Notes under the pieces: generated by a model
What the model saw: the letters and a program-made list of their open reading frames with translations, nothing else
What the model was told of the DNA's origin: nothing
Database searches by the model: none
Source of the DNA: Populus alba
Lineage: Eukaryota; Streptophyta; Magnoliopsida; Malpighiales; Salicaceae
Assembly (NCBI RefSeq): GCF_005239225.2
Contig: NC_133289.1
Span: 5,959,501-6,023,500, forward strand
Direction: 5' to 3'
DNA length: 64,000 nucleotides
Position numbers and translations under genes: made by a program
Part shown: one piece after another, positions 1-16,503 of the stretch
Layout of the letters: the number at the start of each line of letters is the position of its first letter
Numbering within the stretch: the stretch's first letter is position 1

Positions 1-90
1 CTTGAATAGCAGATTGAAAGAAAAAAAAAATCGAATGATAACTCATTCACAGTTGAACGAAACTTGAAAATCCCTTGGAATAACTGATTG

Positions 91-195
91 TAACTCACCA
101 GTTTGACTCACTGAATGATGTGAGCCATTAGATGGGTGGGTCCCACTATTCTGGCCCATCCTTTCGCTCACATCACGAGTCAAACTGGTGAGTTA
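91..195. repeat. Small inverted-repeat element (MITE-like hairpin)
   Basis: Positions 91-109 and 177-195 are perfect 19-bp inverted repeats. A second 9-bp pair (116-124 with 167-175) and a 6-bp pair (131-136 with 153-158) extend the fold inward. The ends read TAACTC and GAGTTA, which would fit a TA or TAA target duplication of a Stowaway- or Tourist-type MITE. It lies downstream of the last visible PECT1 exon, so presumably inside the last intron. Confidence 0.65.
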
Positions 196-386
196 CGCCG
201 AGTGAATTTCGCAAGGATCAAATGACGTTTAATTAATTTTTCTCTTGACCATTTCTTAAAAATGTGTGGTGGTGCGAAGATTGGTTGACAGTCCAAAAAT
301 GCATTAATGTTAAGTGAATCCAGAACGAAAAACAGAATCACGTTGAACTCATTCAAGTATAGCAATGGTAAGAAGCTAAGGAATAC

Positions 387-4309
<3,923 letters not shown>

Positions 4310-6261
4310 TTACTATGTTTTGATATTCCAACCTTGAGCAGAAAGGATTGGAGAGAGAGAGTATAGAGACAAAAAAACCTGCATAAGATCAGACAACAAT
4401 TAAAATCGGGTACTAAAAGAAAAATTGTGATTTAACATAAATGGGAAACTAAAAACTATGTTTTCCTTAAACTATCATAAGTCAAAGTGAAGTGTTGCCT
4501 GAAATGAATTGACAAACTAAAAAGTCCCTGAGTTTATTTTATTTTTTTTAAAAATAAAAAAAACAGAATTTGAATTCAATGAAAAAGAAATGAACTTGTT
4601 TGAATAAATAGAAATCTAAATCATACACACCAATTAATATTCAAATAAAAACTTCAATGCCATGCTAAAAAAGCATATAGTAATAAGACCAAATCTGAAA
4701 AGATTCCTTTTCTTGCTCTCTTCTTTTGCAGAGAATTAAAAAGAGAACATTTTTACAAGAAATAAACAAAAATGGGAGAGAATTCAACAAAAAGGGGTTG
4801 CTTGCTAAATCATATTAAATAAATAAATTGGAGGGGGGGGTTTCTTGAAAAATATGAATTCGGGTGCTCTAAATCTGAATCTAATTCAAGAAGAAAAAAA
4901 ATAATCTTTATTATATTAGATTCAAAGAGAGAAAGGGAAAAACCTGAGGGGAGGAATTGGGAATGAGAGGAAACCAATGAAAATGAAAAAAAAAAATTCA
5001 TGAAACATAGAAACTTACGCCTAGAAATCTGGAATCTGTCAGACGGAGAAGAATCTTGTTTTCACCTTTCTTTTTCTTTTTCCTCTTTCTTTGGATACTT
5101 TTAGCTGGATGGGATGTTTCTGTCTTAAGAATTTCAACCTCGCCCCCCGTTCCTTTTCCCTCTCTCTTCGTGGAATAAATTAGACTCACTACAAAGATTT
5201 CGATCTCATATTATCTGTGGTTTGATGTATCTTTGTGATTAAGAAAGCCAAATATCTTGGAGTCTCTTGCATAGAATATATATATATAAACATGGGTCTA
5301 TGTTAGAGGGAAATATCAAATTGGTGCATGAACTTTCAATGAATTGTTAGATTGGGTCATTAAGTTTTAAGTTTTATTATTTTGGACCATCTGACTTTTG
5401 TTTTTTTTAATATTAATACATGTCAATCAAGACTATAATATACATTGTTATAGTGCATTTAGAGAAATTTAATAAATTTATTTGACTGCTGACTTTAAAA
5501 TAGTGCATTGAACTTAAGATCTTTGATATCATAATGGTGTCGAGAATTAAGAAAATGATTCAAGAGAAATTCAATTCACTTGGCCTATTTTCTCCTGTAT
5601 TCTTCATTTGGCCCCTCCATGAAGAGAGGAGAACCGATTGTTGAGAGGATGGGGGATATTGGAGTTGAACAAGGACATGACTGAAAGTTTAAATAAAGTA
5701 GAGGGCCGGATTTGAAAACATACCTTGGGTTCCCACCATATTCTTTGCAAAATACATAAATTTGATGCGTTTTTTAGAATTTCTAAAGTAGTCCCCTCTC
5801 TGTGTGTTAGATCTGCAATTCTACCACCCTAAGGTAATTCATACATGTGTTTATCAACGTGGTGTATAATAATTTTTTTTAAAATGTTTTTAAAATCTAG
5901 TTTAAATAAATTAGATTTTTTTATTTTATTTTTAACATGAGTATATTAAATAATACTTAAAAATATATTAATTTAAAATATTTTCAAATAAAATGTTGTT
6001 GAAAAACACTTTTAAATATAATATTTATAAAAAAAAACAAATATGTTAGAAAGCTGCTCACTGCATGAATAAATTGTGATATTGGACAATAATTATTATT
6101 ATGATGATAATGATGATGATATAATTTTATTGATTAGATGAAGCAAATTAAATGAACATTGTTTTAGTCAATTATAATGTTATCCCTTTAAAATTTACAC
6201 TTTTTATCCGAAATTCTTAATTTGATGGCTTCATGGTTGAAACTAAAACTTTTAAAAAATT

Positions 6262-6383
6262 TAAAAATTATTTTTATGGTTTTAGGTCGTTTTGATAAGT
6301 TGATGTCAAATATAAATTTTTTAAAATAAAAAAATTATTTTAATATATTTTAAAATAAAAAATACTTTAAAAATAATATTTAC
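6262..6383. repeat. Dispersed AT-rich repeat, copy
   Basis: Matches the family seen many times in this window: a TTTTGAT(A/G)..TTGATGTCAAA stretch, then A-runs around ATTATTTTAATATATTTT. The best-bounded member is at 61411-61585. Confidence 0.55.
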
Positions 6384-6759
6384 TATGTAATCGAATATCA
6401 TGTGGTATCCATTCCATTATAATGAAATGAGAGCAATCTAATCAGCACAATAAAGTTAAAAAAACGATAAATTTTTTTTTCTTTAGAAGGTAACAAATAT
6501 AATTTTCGACATTTGTTAAGAATTAAATTCATGATTTCCTGGTAGATATATCAAGAAAACTACTCTAATTACTAATGTCATTTATGGTTAGATTGTGAGA
6601 AAAATAGTCTTTAATAATTCATGCCACGTAACGTGGTTTTGATTTGAAAATCTGATTTTATAAGGTAGTTTTGATTTGAAAAGGGTACTTAAAGGATATT
6701 AAAAAGGAAGGAAAGGAAAACGGGTTCAGGAAAATACGTGCTAATTTATGTTTTTAAAA

Positions 6760-6903
6760 AAATTTAATTTTTTTTATTAAAATTTAATTTTTATATATAT
6801 TTTGAATTATTTTGATGTATTATTTTAAAAAATAATTTTTAAAAATTAAAAAATATTATTTTAATATATTTTAATATAAAAAGTAAAAAATAACTACTAT
6901 CAT
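6760..6903. repeat. Dispersed AT-rich repeat, copy
   Basis: Same family as 6262-6383, with TTTTGATGTATTATTTT, then AAAAAATATTATTTTAATAT and a decayed end. Confidence 0.55.
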
Positions 6904-6939
6904 AGAAAAATCCTTTGTAGTATAGTACAACCATCGCAA

Positions 6940-7490
6940 CTTAGTTAAGGGTAGAGTTCCCCGGGGTGGTATCGATTTTTTTGACCATGACTACGAGTAG
7001 TTGGGATGACATTCGAGGAGTAAAGTCAGAATGTAAGAAAGCAACGCAGTCAAGCAGGATTCGGAACAGGCGAGGTTCGAACTTCGAAGCGACCCAAAGG
7101 ATTCGGAACAGTCTTGTCTTGGAGTTGCACTGTGAAACCGAATCTCCATCTGGTATGGAAAGGAGGCGTTCAAATGAAGAAGTAGCAAGGAGAGCTTCCG
7201 AAAATATAGGGTTCGGCGGGGAACATCTTTTGTCTCTTCACCGGTAATGCAGTCAAGCAGTTCCGGTAGAGGAAATTTTCCCTATCCAGGCCGACAGCAG
7301 GCTCGCTACCGAGACGAAATAAAACGGCCCTCCCGCTAGGTTAACGATGAGGTTGAACTCTGAGTTGGCTTCCCAAGCCGGCTAAAGCTTGCAATTGGCT
7401 TACTTTTTGGTTTTTTGGGCTTACCCAAACGATTAGAAACTTGGTATTTCGAGTTTTGACCCTTCTTGGGCTGTCCAGTGATATCCTAAC
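6940..7490. other. GC-richer island, possible organelle-derived insertion
   Basis: Base composition changes sharply from the AT-rich flanks: CCCCGGGG near 6960, many TTCG and CGAAG words, and far more CG dinucleotides. It contains short repeats (GGATTCGGAACA twice, at about 7059 and 7098; CAGTCAAGCAG twice, at about 7048 and 7247). A 93-codon open frame (6966-7247, plus) has no protein I recognise. The texture resembles plant mitochondrial intergenic DNA, so a nuclear mitochondrial insertion is my first guess. A decayed retroelement LTR is the alternative. Confidence 0.4.
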
Positions 7491-8413
7491 ACACACTGCT
7501 TTGTATTTTATTTTTTTAATTTACTAATTTAAATATAAATATGAAATGGTTCATGTATCAACAAAAGACTTATTTTATAGAGCAGTCACCAACCTAGACC
7601 TACAGCTTCAAAAGGAACAGGTTTAATATAAAGTTTTTCACATATTCATACACTAAGATTTAGCTGGAAAGAAAATCTTCAAAGAGTGAATTCTGCAGCC
7701 ATGGAACATCATTCCAATATGGCATTTTGTTGTCTTAAATCTCGTGGATATATTTGTTTTCCTTTATAATTTAAATTAGATGTCTTTATCTAAATGAAAT
7801 GACAGGATGCTGTATCGTTTCTTTGCTTCAATAATTGAGCTTATTATTGAACAAAAACCTGTCAATTCATGACACAATTTCTTTTATTATCATGATCTCT
7901 TAATTTTCTACTTGAGGATTTCAAGTCCTTCTTTCTTACTTTATTTTTGTCCATCACTGATCCAGTGCAAGTCACAGTAGAACCCAAGCTTGGTACTTCA
8001 TTCGAAAAAAAGCTCCTTTTTTTCCTATTTGTTATCATTTTTATAGGTATTTTTAAGGGCCCCTTTTCTTGATCTTCCATTCTATTTCCATCTGCTTCTG
8101 GAAGTGTATGTGCTCAGCGGTGGTGGTGCCTCCCCCACTGCTATTGGTGGGTTCGAATATGGCAAAGGAGGAGGAGCTGTTCAGACCACTGCAAATATGC
8201 TGCCATTTCACCATGAATAGGGGGAGGTGTCTTCCACTGAACCTTCAACCGAACGTAAAGATACATATTTTACTCTAAAATTTAAATCATTGATATTCTT
8301 TCAAGAACTTTTTTAATCACCACAAAATTAAATAAAAAATTGGTTATGAGAATATTGCAATCGCACCAACTGAAACTAAATTAAGAATAAATAAAACTGC
8401 TCAGTGTTTCACT
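7491..8413. other. Spacer without recognisable genes
   Basis: Short open frames on both strands (7862-8080 minus, 8069-8278 plus) show no domain, signal peptide or splice context that I recognise. I see nothing else to annotate. Confidence 0.5.
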
Positions 8414-8850
8414 GTGCAAGTCCACAGTGAAACGTTGAGCTGTCTTCTTCTTCTCTTTTTTTTTTTCTTTGTTTTTTAGCTGTTTCATTTTTTTTAATGA
8501 ATTTTTTTTCAAATTTTTATAATACAGGTTTTGAGTTTGAAACCCGGATTTTTTTCTGGTTTTTCTCTTTTAATTAAATTTTTCGAGTGCAGTCCACAGT
8601 TAAACGCTTAGCTATTTTTTTTTTTTGCTTTTTTTTTAAGTTTTTTTTATACTGTTTTGTTTTCTTTGTTTTTTTAATTAATATTTTTTGTTTATTTTTT
8701 TTGTTAATGTATTACATTGGTTCCGAGTTTGGCGCGTAACCCTTATTTTTTTTTTTTTCTTTTTAATTAATTTTTTTTGAGTGCAATCACAGTGAAACGC
8801 TTAGCTGTCTTTTTTTTTTTTTGCTTTTTTTTTTAAGTTTTTTTAAGTTG
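8414..8850 (+). repeat. Three diverged tandem copies of a T-rich unit
   Basis: The words GTGCA, CACAGTGAAACG and TTAGCTGTC recur at about 8414, 8585 and 8779, each followed by a long poly-T stretch and, in the last two, GCTTTTTTTTTAAGTTTTTT. The spacing is about 170-195 bp. Confidence 0.7.
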
Positions 8851-9251
8851 TTTGTTTTCTTTCTATTTAGTTATCATTTTTTTGTTTTTTCTTTTTAATT
8901 AATTTAATTTAGTTTGTTAATGTTAGATTTTTTTCTATTTAGAAAACTTTCATGACATGAATTCACCCTAGGGTTAAATTATTTTTTCCCTATTCAGTCA
9001 AACTTAATGTAACATTTTGTCATTTTTTTTTTTTCTTTTTCTTCATTAGTAAATTTTGTAATGAGGTTTGATGAAGAATTAATTTATTTTTTTTTTAAAA
9101 GTTACTTTTTTAGTTAAAAATTATATTAAAATAATTTTTTTTTTAATTTTATTAATACATTAAAATTAAGTTTAAAGAATACTTAAAAAAATAATAGAGA
9201 TAATCACAATTTTTACAATTATCCATTGAAAAATTCTCTCTCCGTAAACAC

Positions 9252-9359
9252 TGTTAGGCCTATACAAGCTGTTTCGAAAGCTCCCTCGAAAAACATCGTA
9301 TACAGCTGTTTCGAAAGCTTCCCTCGAAAACATTGTTAGGCGTATACAGCTGTCTCAAG
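9252..9359 (+). repeat. Short tandem repeat, unit about 40-45 bp
   Basis: Core units reading TATACAGCTGTTTCGAAAGC followed by TCCCTCGAAAACAT begin at about 9260 and 9299, with a partial third at 9343. GTTAGGC marks both ends of the block. Confidence 0.75.
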
Positions 9360-9399
9360 TTTGATGTTCGAAGAAAGTTCAGTGACAAGGTTATATTTG

Positions 9400-9560
9400 T
9401 TTTTTTTATTTTAAATTAAAAAATTAATTTTTTATATTTTTTATATTTTTTAGATTTATTAATATGTTGAATATTAAAAATAATTTAAAAAAATAAAAAA
9501 AACATTATTTTAATATATTTCTGAGTGAAAAAATATTTTAAAAAAAATCCATAAACACAT
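9400..9560. repeat. Dispersed AT-rich repeat, copy
   Basis: Same family as 6262-6383: an AATATGTTGAATATTAAAAA section, then ATTATTTTAATATATTTCTG. Confidence 0.55.
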
Positions 9561-11100
9561 CCAGTCAACCTCTACATTTCTACATTTTACAGACAAGACA
9601 ATTGTAATTGCCAATTACAACGCTCGAAAGAAGTCAAAATTGCTACAGACTTTCGTGTCTTTGATTTTTATTTCTTGTAGCTGAAGCATCTGGAAGTTGC
9701 ATTCGATGTGGGATACAATTGAATGCTCGAGTTTGAATAAGAGGATGAGGATGGAACATTTTTTAGTGTAAAATTCCAGAAGGGCATTTTTCCAGCATTA
9801 GGTATCATCCTCCATGACCTGTCCTGGTTGATAAACGCCAGCCTTGCACGAAAGCAGCGTTTGACTAGTGTTAGACTGGCGTTGCCCACAATTATTGAAC
9901 TTAGGAACCACATTTATCTACCAACACCTCTTTAATCTTGAATTATTTCTTATTCTTTCCACGTCATCCCAAATCGCATGTCTTTTATTCATGTTTTAAA
10001 AACTGTTTGATTTCTAGTTTCAAAAATTGTAAATTAATTTTAATTTTTGTATTTTTAGATCATTTTGATGTAATATTGATGTCAAAAATAATTTTTTTAA
10101 AAATAAAAAAATATTATTTTAACATATTTTTAACCAAAAAATATTTTTAAAAGTAACCGCTACAATATTTTCAAATACTTTTTAAATAAAAATACTATAT
10201 AATAATACTGGGAAGAAGTGTTATCGATCATGATTAATCCACTGTAATCAAATAAAATATAATTAAAGGATCATCTTGCCAGCTCCTTAATTATCTTATT
10301 AACCACGTCCTTGTTAATTTTTTTATAAGTTTCCTTCTGAAAAAGGTATGCACTCGTTGTAGCTTCCGCCTGCTATAATATACATTTTTTTTTTTTTAAT
10401 CAGGGACGTAAAGGCATGGGACCTGCTCTTTTCTGGGTTGAAATATATGCTTGAGGACCTCTAACTACTCGGACAGTACAAAAATTTAATTGCAAACAAA
10501 CACGAGACAGCTTGCAGGGATTGAACTTTTATCATCCAAAGACAGCTGTTTTAATTAAAGGTTAATTTGGATAAAATCTTAAATTAAATTATAATAAATT
10601 TCCATCCAGTAAAATAATGTTGATACAACTAAGTTTTGATAACTTCATTTACTTGTGTAAATCTAATCGAGTAAATTTAAAGAACTAACAGATAGAATAA
10701 AAATCATTTTAACAAGAATAATCAATGAAGGACACTTCATAATATTCTTGTCTACAATTAAGAAAAAAAACTAGGTGTTTGCATGGTAATGTGAAGATAT
10801 AGTGTAAAACAATGAGCTTTTTAAAAATATTAGTTTAATATTTTTTAAATATAAAATAACTTAAAAGTAACTTTAAAAAATAAAAAAAACTATTACTGCC
10901 ACCGATAAATCACAACCGCGTAGATTAAAAAAAAAAAAAAAAAATTCTATGTTCCAAAGATATTAATTAGAGGGACGTCATTTCCATTAGCTGTCAGGTC
11001 CCTTACCAAAAGCCAAGTCAATTTTGGTAGCACGCCTGCATATTTTCCTAACAACTCTAAAGCATCCATTGTTTTTGCCTGGCTAGCTCTCTACATGCAC
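9561..11100. other. Intergenic spacer upstream of the XTH gene
   Basis: Holds another dispersed AT-rich repeat (about 10015-10175, including TTTTGATGTAATATTGATGT and AACCGCTACA) and A/T runs. An 81-codon minus-strand frame at 9668-9913 has no recognisable domain. Confidence 0.55.
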
Positions 11101-11125
11101 TTCTAAATTCTAGCAATTCTTTCCA

Positions 11126-11135
11126 CTATATATAG
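11126..11135 (+). promoter_or_regulatory. TATA box of the XTH gene
   Basis: CTATATATAG stands about 85-90 bases upstream of the XTH ATG, a usual distance for a plant TATA element with a short leader. Confidence 0.7.
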
Positions 11136-11217
11136 CCTTAACATCTCCATGCAAAATCGTTCAACTATTTCCTTGTCCTGTCTTTCTTAAGCTTGTCCCT
11201 TTTTCCTCCGACAAATC

Positions 11218-12326
11218 ATGACTTTCTCTCCTATGTTTACTTGTTTCACTGTAATAAGTTTTTTATGTATGGCTGCTGCCGCCATGGCTGCTGGTAACTT
11301 CAACCAGCAATTTGACACTACATGGGGCGATGGCCGTGCTAGAGTCCTTCAAAATGGCCAACTTCTCACACTCTCTCTTGACAAAACCTCTGGTTCAGGG
11401 TTCAAGTCCAAGAACCAATACTTGTTTGGGAAAATCGACATGCAACTAAAGTTGGTGCCCGGAAACTCTGCCGGAACTGTCACCGCTTACTATGTGGGTG
11501 TTTTTTTTCTTTAAATCTTTCTTCATGTGTGTGTGTGTTGTTATGAAGAAGACGTTCGAATCTAAGATTTCTTGGAGAGAAGGATAAACTAATTACTATT
11601 GTTAACTTTGTTTCATGTTTGTGGATGGTGCAGCTATCTTCTTTGGGATCAGCGCATGATGAAATAGATTTTGAGTTCCTTGGTAACCTAAGTGGAGACC
11701 CTTATATTCTTCACACCAACGTCTTCACTCAAGGAAAAGGAAACAGAGAGCAGCAATTCTATCTTTGGTTCGACCCCACCAAAGACTTCCACACCTACTC
11801 CGTTCTTTGGAATCCTCTTAGCATCGTGTAAGCCCCCAAAAACATTTACGAAAAAAAAACAGAGTTTTTATTAGTTGGTACAGTGAAATTATAGCTAGAT
11901 TTATATTTCCTGACACATCTTCCAATACTTTTCAGCCTTTCTGTGGATGGGACCCCGATTAGAGAGTTCAAGAACATGGAATCAAAGGGCATCCCATACC
12001 CAAAGAGCCAACCAATGTGGATATACTCAAGCCTCTGGAATGCAGATGATTGGGCTACAAGAGGAGGTCTTATCAAAACCGATTGGAGCCAAGCACCGTT
12101 TACAGCTTCTTACAGGAACTTTAATGCTCAAGCTTGCACTTGGACCTCTGGTTCCTCCTCTTGCTCCTCCTCTGGCTCCTCCAGTAACTCCTGGCTATCA
12201 CAGTCCCTGGGTAGCACAGGCCAAGGAAGAATAAAATGGGTGCAGAAGAACTACATGATTTATAACTATTGCACTGATACCAAGCGATTCCCACAAGGAT
12301 TGCCCCCGGAATGCTCAATGGCATGA
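11218..12326 (+). CDS. XTH: Xyloglucan endotransglucosylase/hydrolase (GH16)
   Basis: Secreted wall enzyme that cuts and re-joins xyloglucan chains during cell expansion. Three exons: 11218-11493, 11634-11827 and 11936-12326, joined in frame to give 286 residues, normal for the family. Residues 1-25 form a signal peptide ending near AMAA. The catalytic motif [10 protein letters not shown] is at residues 100-109, with Glu102 as predicted nucleophile and Glu106 as acid/base. It is followed by an N-glycosylation site (N110-L-S), as in most XTHs. The C-terminal XET domain ends with [11 protein letters not shown] and carries the conserved cysteines. A Ser/Cys-rich loop ([13 protein letters not shown]) near residues 217-230 is usual for the XTH22/TCH4-like clade, where I would place it. 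No lesions seen; likely active. The exact orthologue is not decided. Confidence 0.95.
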
Positions 12327-13660
12327 AGCAAAACATAGAGCTTAATTGTCTTAATTACTCTCAACATCGACGCATCATTCTCGTTTTGTAAAATAATAAA
12401 AAAAAAAGAGAGACTGTGATGCCTTATATATTCTTTTCTTGAATCTCCACCAATAAAATGTAAAATAGTTATTGCTGTACTAGCAGAATATATATAAATC
12501 TTTTTTTTTTAAGCAGATTTTACAGGAAACACACACACCTCTCTCGCTACACTATAAAAAGAAAAGCTTTTAACAAATATTTTGAAAAAGAATATTAATA
12601 AGAAACAATGCTACGGTACAGCAAAAACAACGTTATTCTGCTTCAATTGACATTATATATAACTCTTATATAATGAATTGCCTCTACATAATGTTGTAAA
12701 ATTCCACGAGAAATTAAGATACCCATTAATCCTACATAAAAGTAAGATTAAATTTGTCTTATATGCTAATTTAAGAAAGAGGAAAGGAAATAAAAGAAAT
12801 ATTTAGGAGCTATTTCGTACCTAGGTCAGTCCAATTGCTGTCAAAGTGCGATGCCTGTTTGATCTCTCTACGCCTAGATCGAGACTCTAGAAGCTTGGAG
12901 TGAACAGTTGATGGGCGTCGGCAAGAGGTTGTACAGGATGACGATGATGGTGGAATCTTGATGTCCCAAAAAGTCACACAAAGAGCTCAACGCCACGAAA
13001 AAGATTCCATGAATTTCAATCCATTGAAATTCATAGGAAAAATAATCATAAAATGACAAAGACAATCAAAACTTGACAAGGTCGAAAGTTCTCTGGGGAT
13101 CTTGAAGAACCTAGTTTGGTGGAATTATTTAATTTCTTAATAATGAAAGGTTATATCGGTAAATTCATGTGGACAGTCTTACAGACACAGCAATCAATAT
13201 GTTGACCTTCACATCAGCATTTGTGGTTCTAATGTGTGGATTTATTGAATATTGGTGTTGCCGATTCCCCCAAGCTGATGTGTTGTAGCTCTCCGACAAG
13301 GCCAAATCGAAGGTTGATTTGTCATCAGCCCCTCCGAAGGTCAAGCGTGTGTATGGCAAGTTCTACTTTTTTAAAACGAGAAATCCTGTTTAAATAAAAG
13401 AAAAATATGGTGATTAGTAAAATTCTAGTTATTGAAATTCATGGTCTAAATAAAAAGAATAAAATACAACAAGTAAAATTAATAAAATTTTGAATTTAAG
13501 CATGAAAATGAAAACAATTGGTAAACCAACTTCCTCTGTATAATTAAGCTTTCAGAGTTATCTAATCTAACAAAATTTCAGCCGGAACCAACATTCATAT
13601 AAAAACTATACAAATTTTTATCGTATTGAACTCTTGACAATTAAAAAATAATATAATAAA
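12327..13660. other. Spacer downstream of XTH
   Basis: The XTH 3' UTR with AATAAA-like signals (about 12390-12460) comes first. About 12830-13380 is somewhat more GC-rich but holds only short frames I do not recognise. Confidence 0.5.
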
Positions 13661-13665
13661 AATAA

Positions 13666-13815
13666 TCATGTGTTTTTCAATCCGAACGACATTACCCGAT
13701 AGCAGTGAGTTTCTACATCTATGATGAACGATGTTTTCTCCTGATCTTCTTCTTCTTCTTCTTTATTTATTTGATGGTATTCTAAGAATGCAACTAAAAA
13801 ACTCAGGCAATCCTC
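13666..13815 (-). mobile_element. Ty3/Gypsy reverse transcriptase remnant
   Basis: Read on the minus strand, the frame gives FLEYHQIN, then DQEKTSFI and CYRVMSFGLKNT. In Gypsy elements the same order is GYxQI, then EKTAF and Y(K/R)VMPFGLKNA, the palm region before the YxDD motif. The frame stops right after KNT. A run of five Glu codons, (GAA)n, has expanded between the two motifs. Only about 50 codons remain, with no LTRs or other pol domains visible nearby, so this is an old fragment. Confidence 0.72.
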
Positions 13816-13905
13816 AATTTCATTCCTGACCAGGGCTTCTATCTCAACCCCTACTTTCAGAAATATCTCTGGGCTCTCGCTATTCACCAGCCATTTGATC
13901 AACTA

Positions 13906-14644
13906 TCCTCCTTTTCTGGCATCAAGTGTATTGATTGACGCTGGTTTTCCTTTCAGAGTTCCATTAGAGGCAACAGCGTCTGGCTGCCTCCTGATCATTC
14001 CTCGTCTTTCCTATCCCTTTTTTAGTGGAGAGATTCATCAATTGATGGTATGTTGAAGACTTTTCTATTACGAAAAAGTCTATCGTTACGGTGCTCTGCC
14101 GTGGGAATTCTCTTATTGTCGTTGGCAGTGTAATCTGTATCGACGTTGTAATGCTAGGCACATATGAATTTCCGGTGGACTATCGTTAGAAGATTACCGT
14201 GTTTAATATCTTCATGTCCAGATTTGCTTATCAGGGGATGTTATCAGAATATAATTTCTTGTGAATACAAGTTGATGGATTCTTAAATTTGATTGATGGT
14301 GGATTCAATTTTGGTTTGCAAAAGCTAACATATACCCTTAACTGAAAATAATAATAGCAGTAATAAGTAAACCGCCGGCGGAGTTGCCAAAGTCATAGAT
14401 ATGCCTGCCATTGCACTAGCAGTAATAAAGACGTTGAGAGGAATGTCCACTATGTTAACATTTGGATCTTTCTCGTTGTCCCCAACGTTTCATTTCACAC
14501 AAGACAGTTTCCATTGTCCCATTTTCCCTTCCTCCGATTCTTCTTATGTTACCTTTGGAACTTTCAAGCTTACTAAACAAAAGAAAAGGAAAAAAGAACA
14601 AGGAAATTATTGTTCTTTCTTTCTGCATTGAATTCTCGTCTGTT
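13906..14644. other. Spacer upstream of the kinase pseudogene
   Basis: Open frames at 13964-14161 (minus) and 14401-14674 (both strands) match nothing I know. It may hold the old promoter of the pseudogene. Confidence 0.45.

Positions 14645-16503
<1,859 letters not shown>

Noticed and set aside
7065..7090. GGTTCGAAC word, like a tRNA T-loop
   Set aside because: No matching T-stem, anticodon arm or acceptor stem can be folded around it on either strand.
6966..7247. 93-codon open frame in the GC-rich island
   Set aside because: No domain or signal peptide; its composition follows the island, and overlapping frames are open too.
9668..9913. 81-codon minus-strand open frame
   Set aside because: No family resemblance, no TATA or splice context, flanked by repeats.
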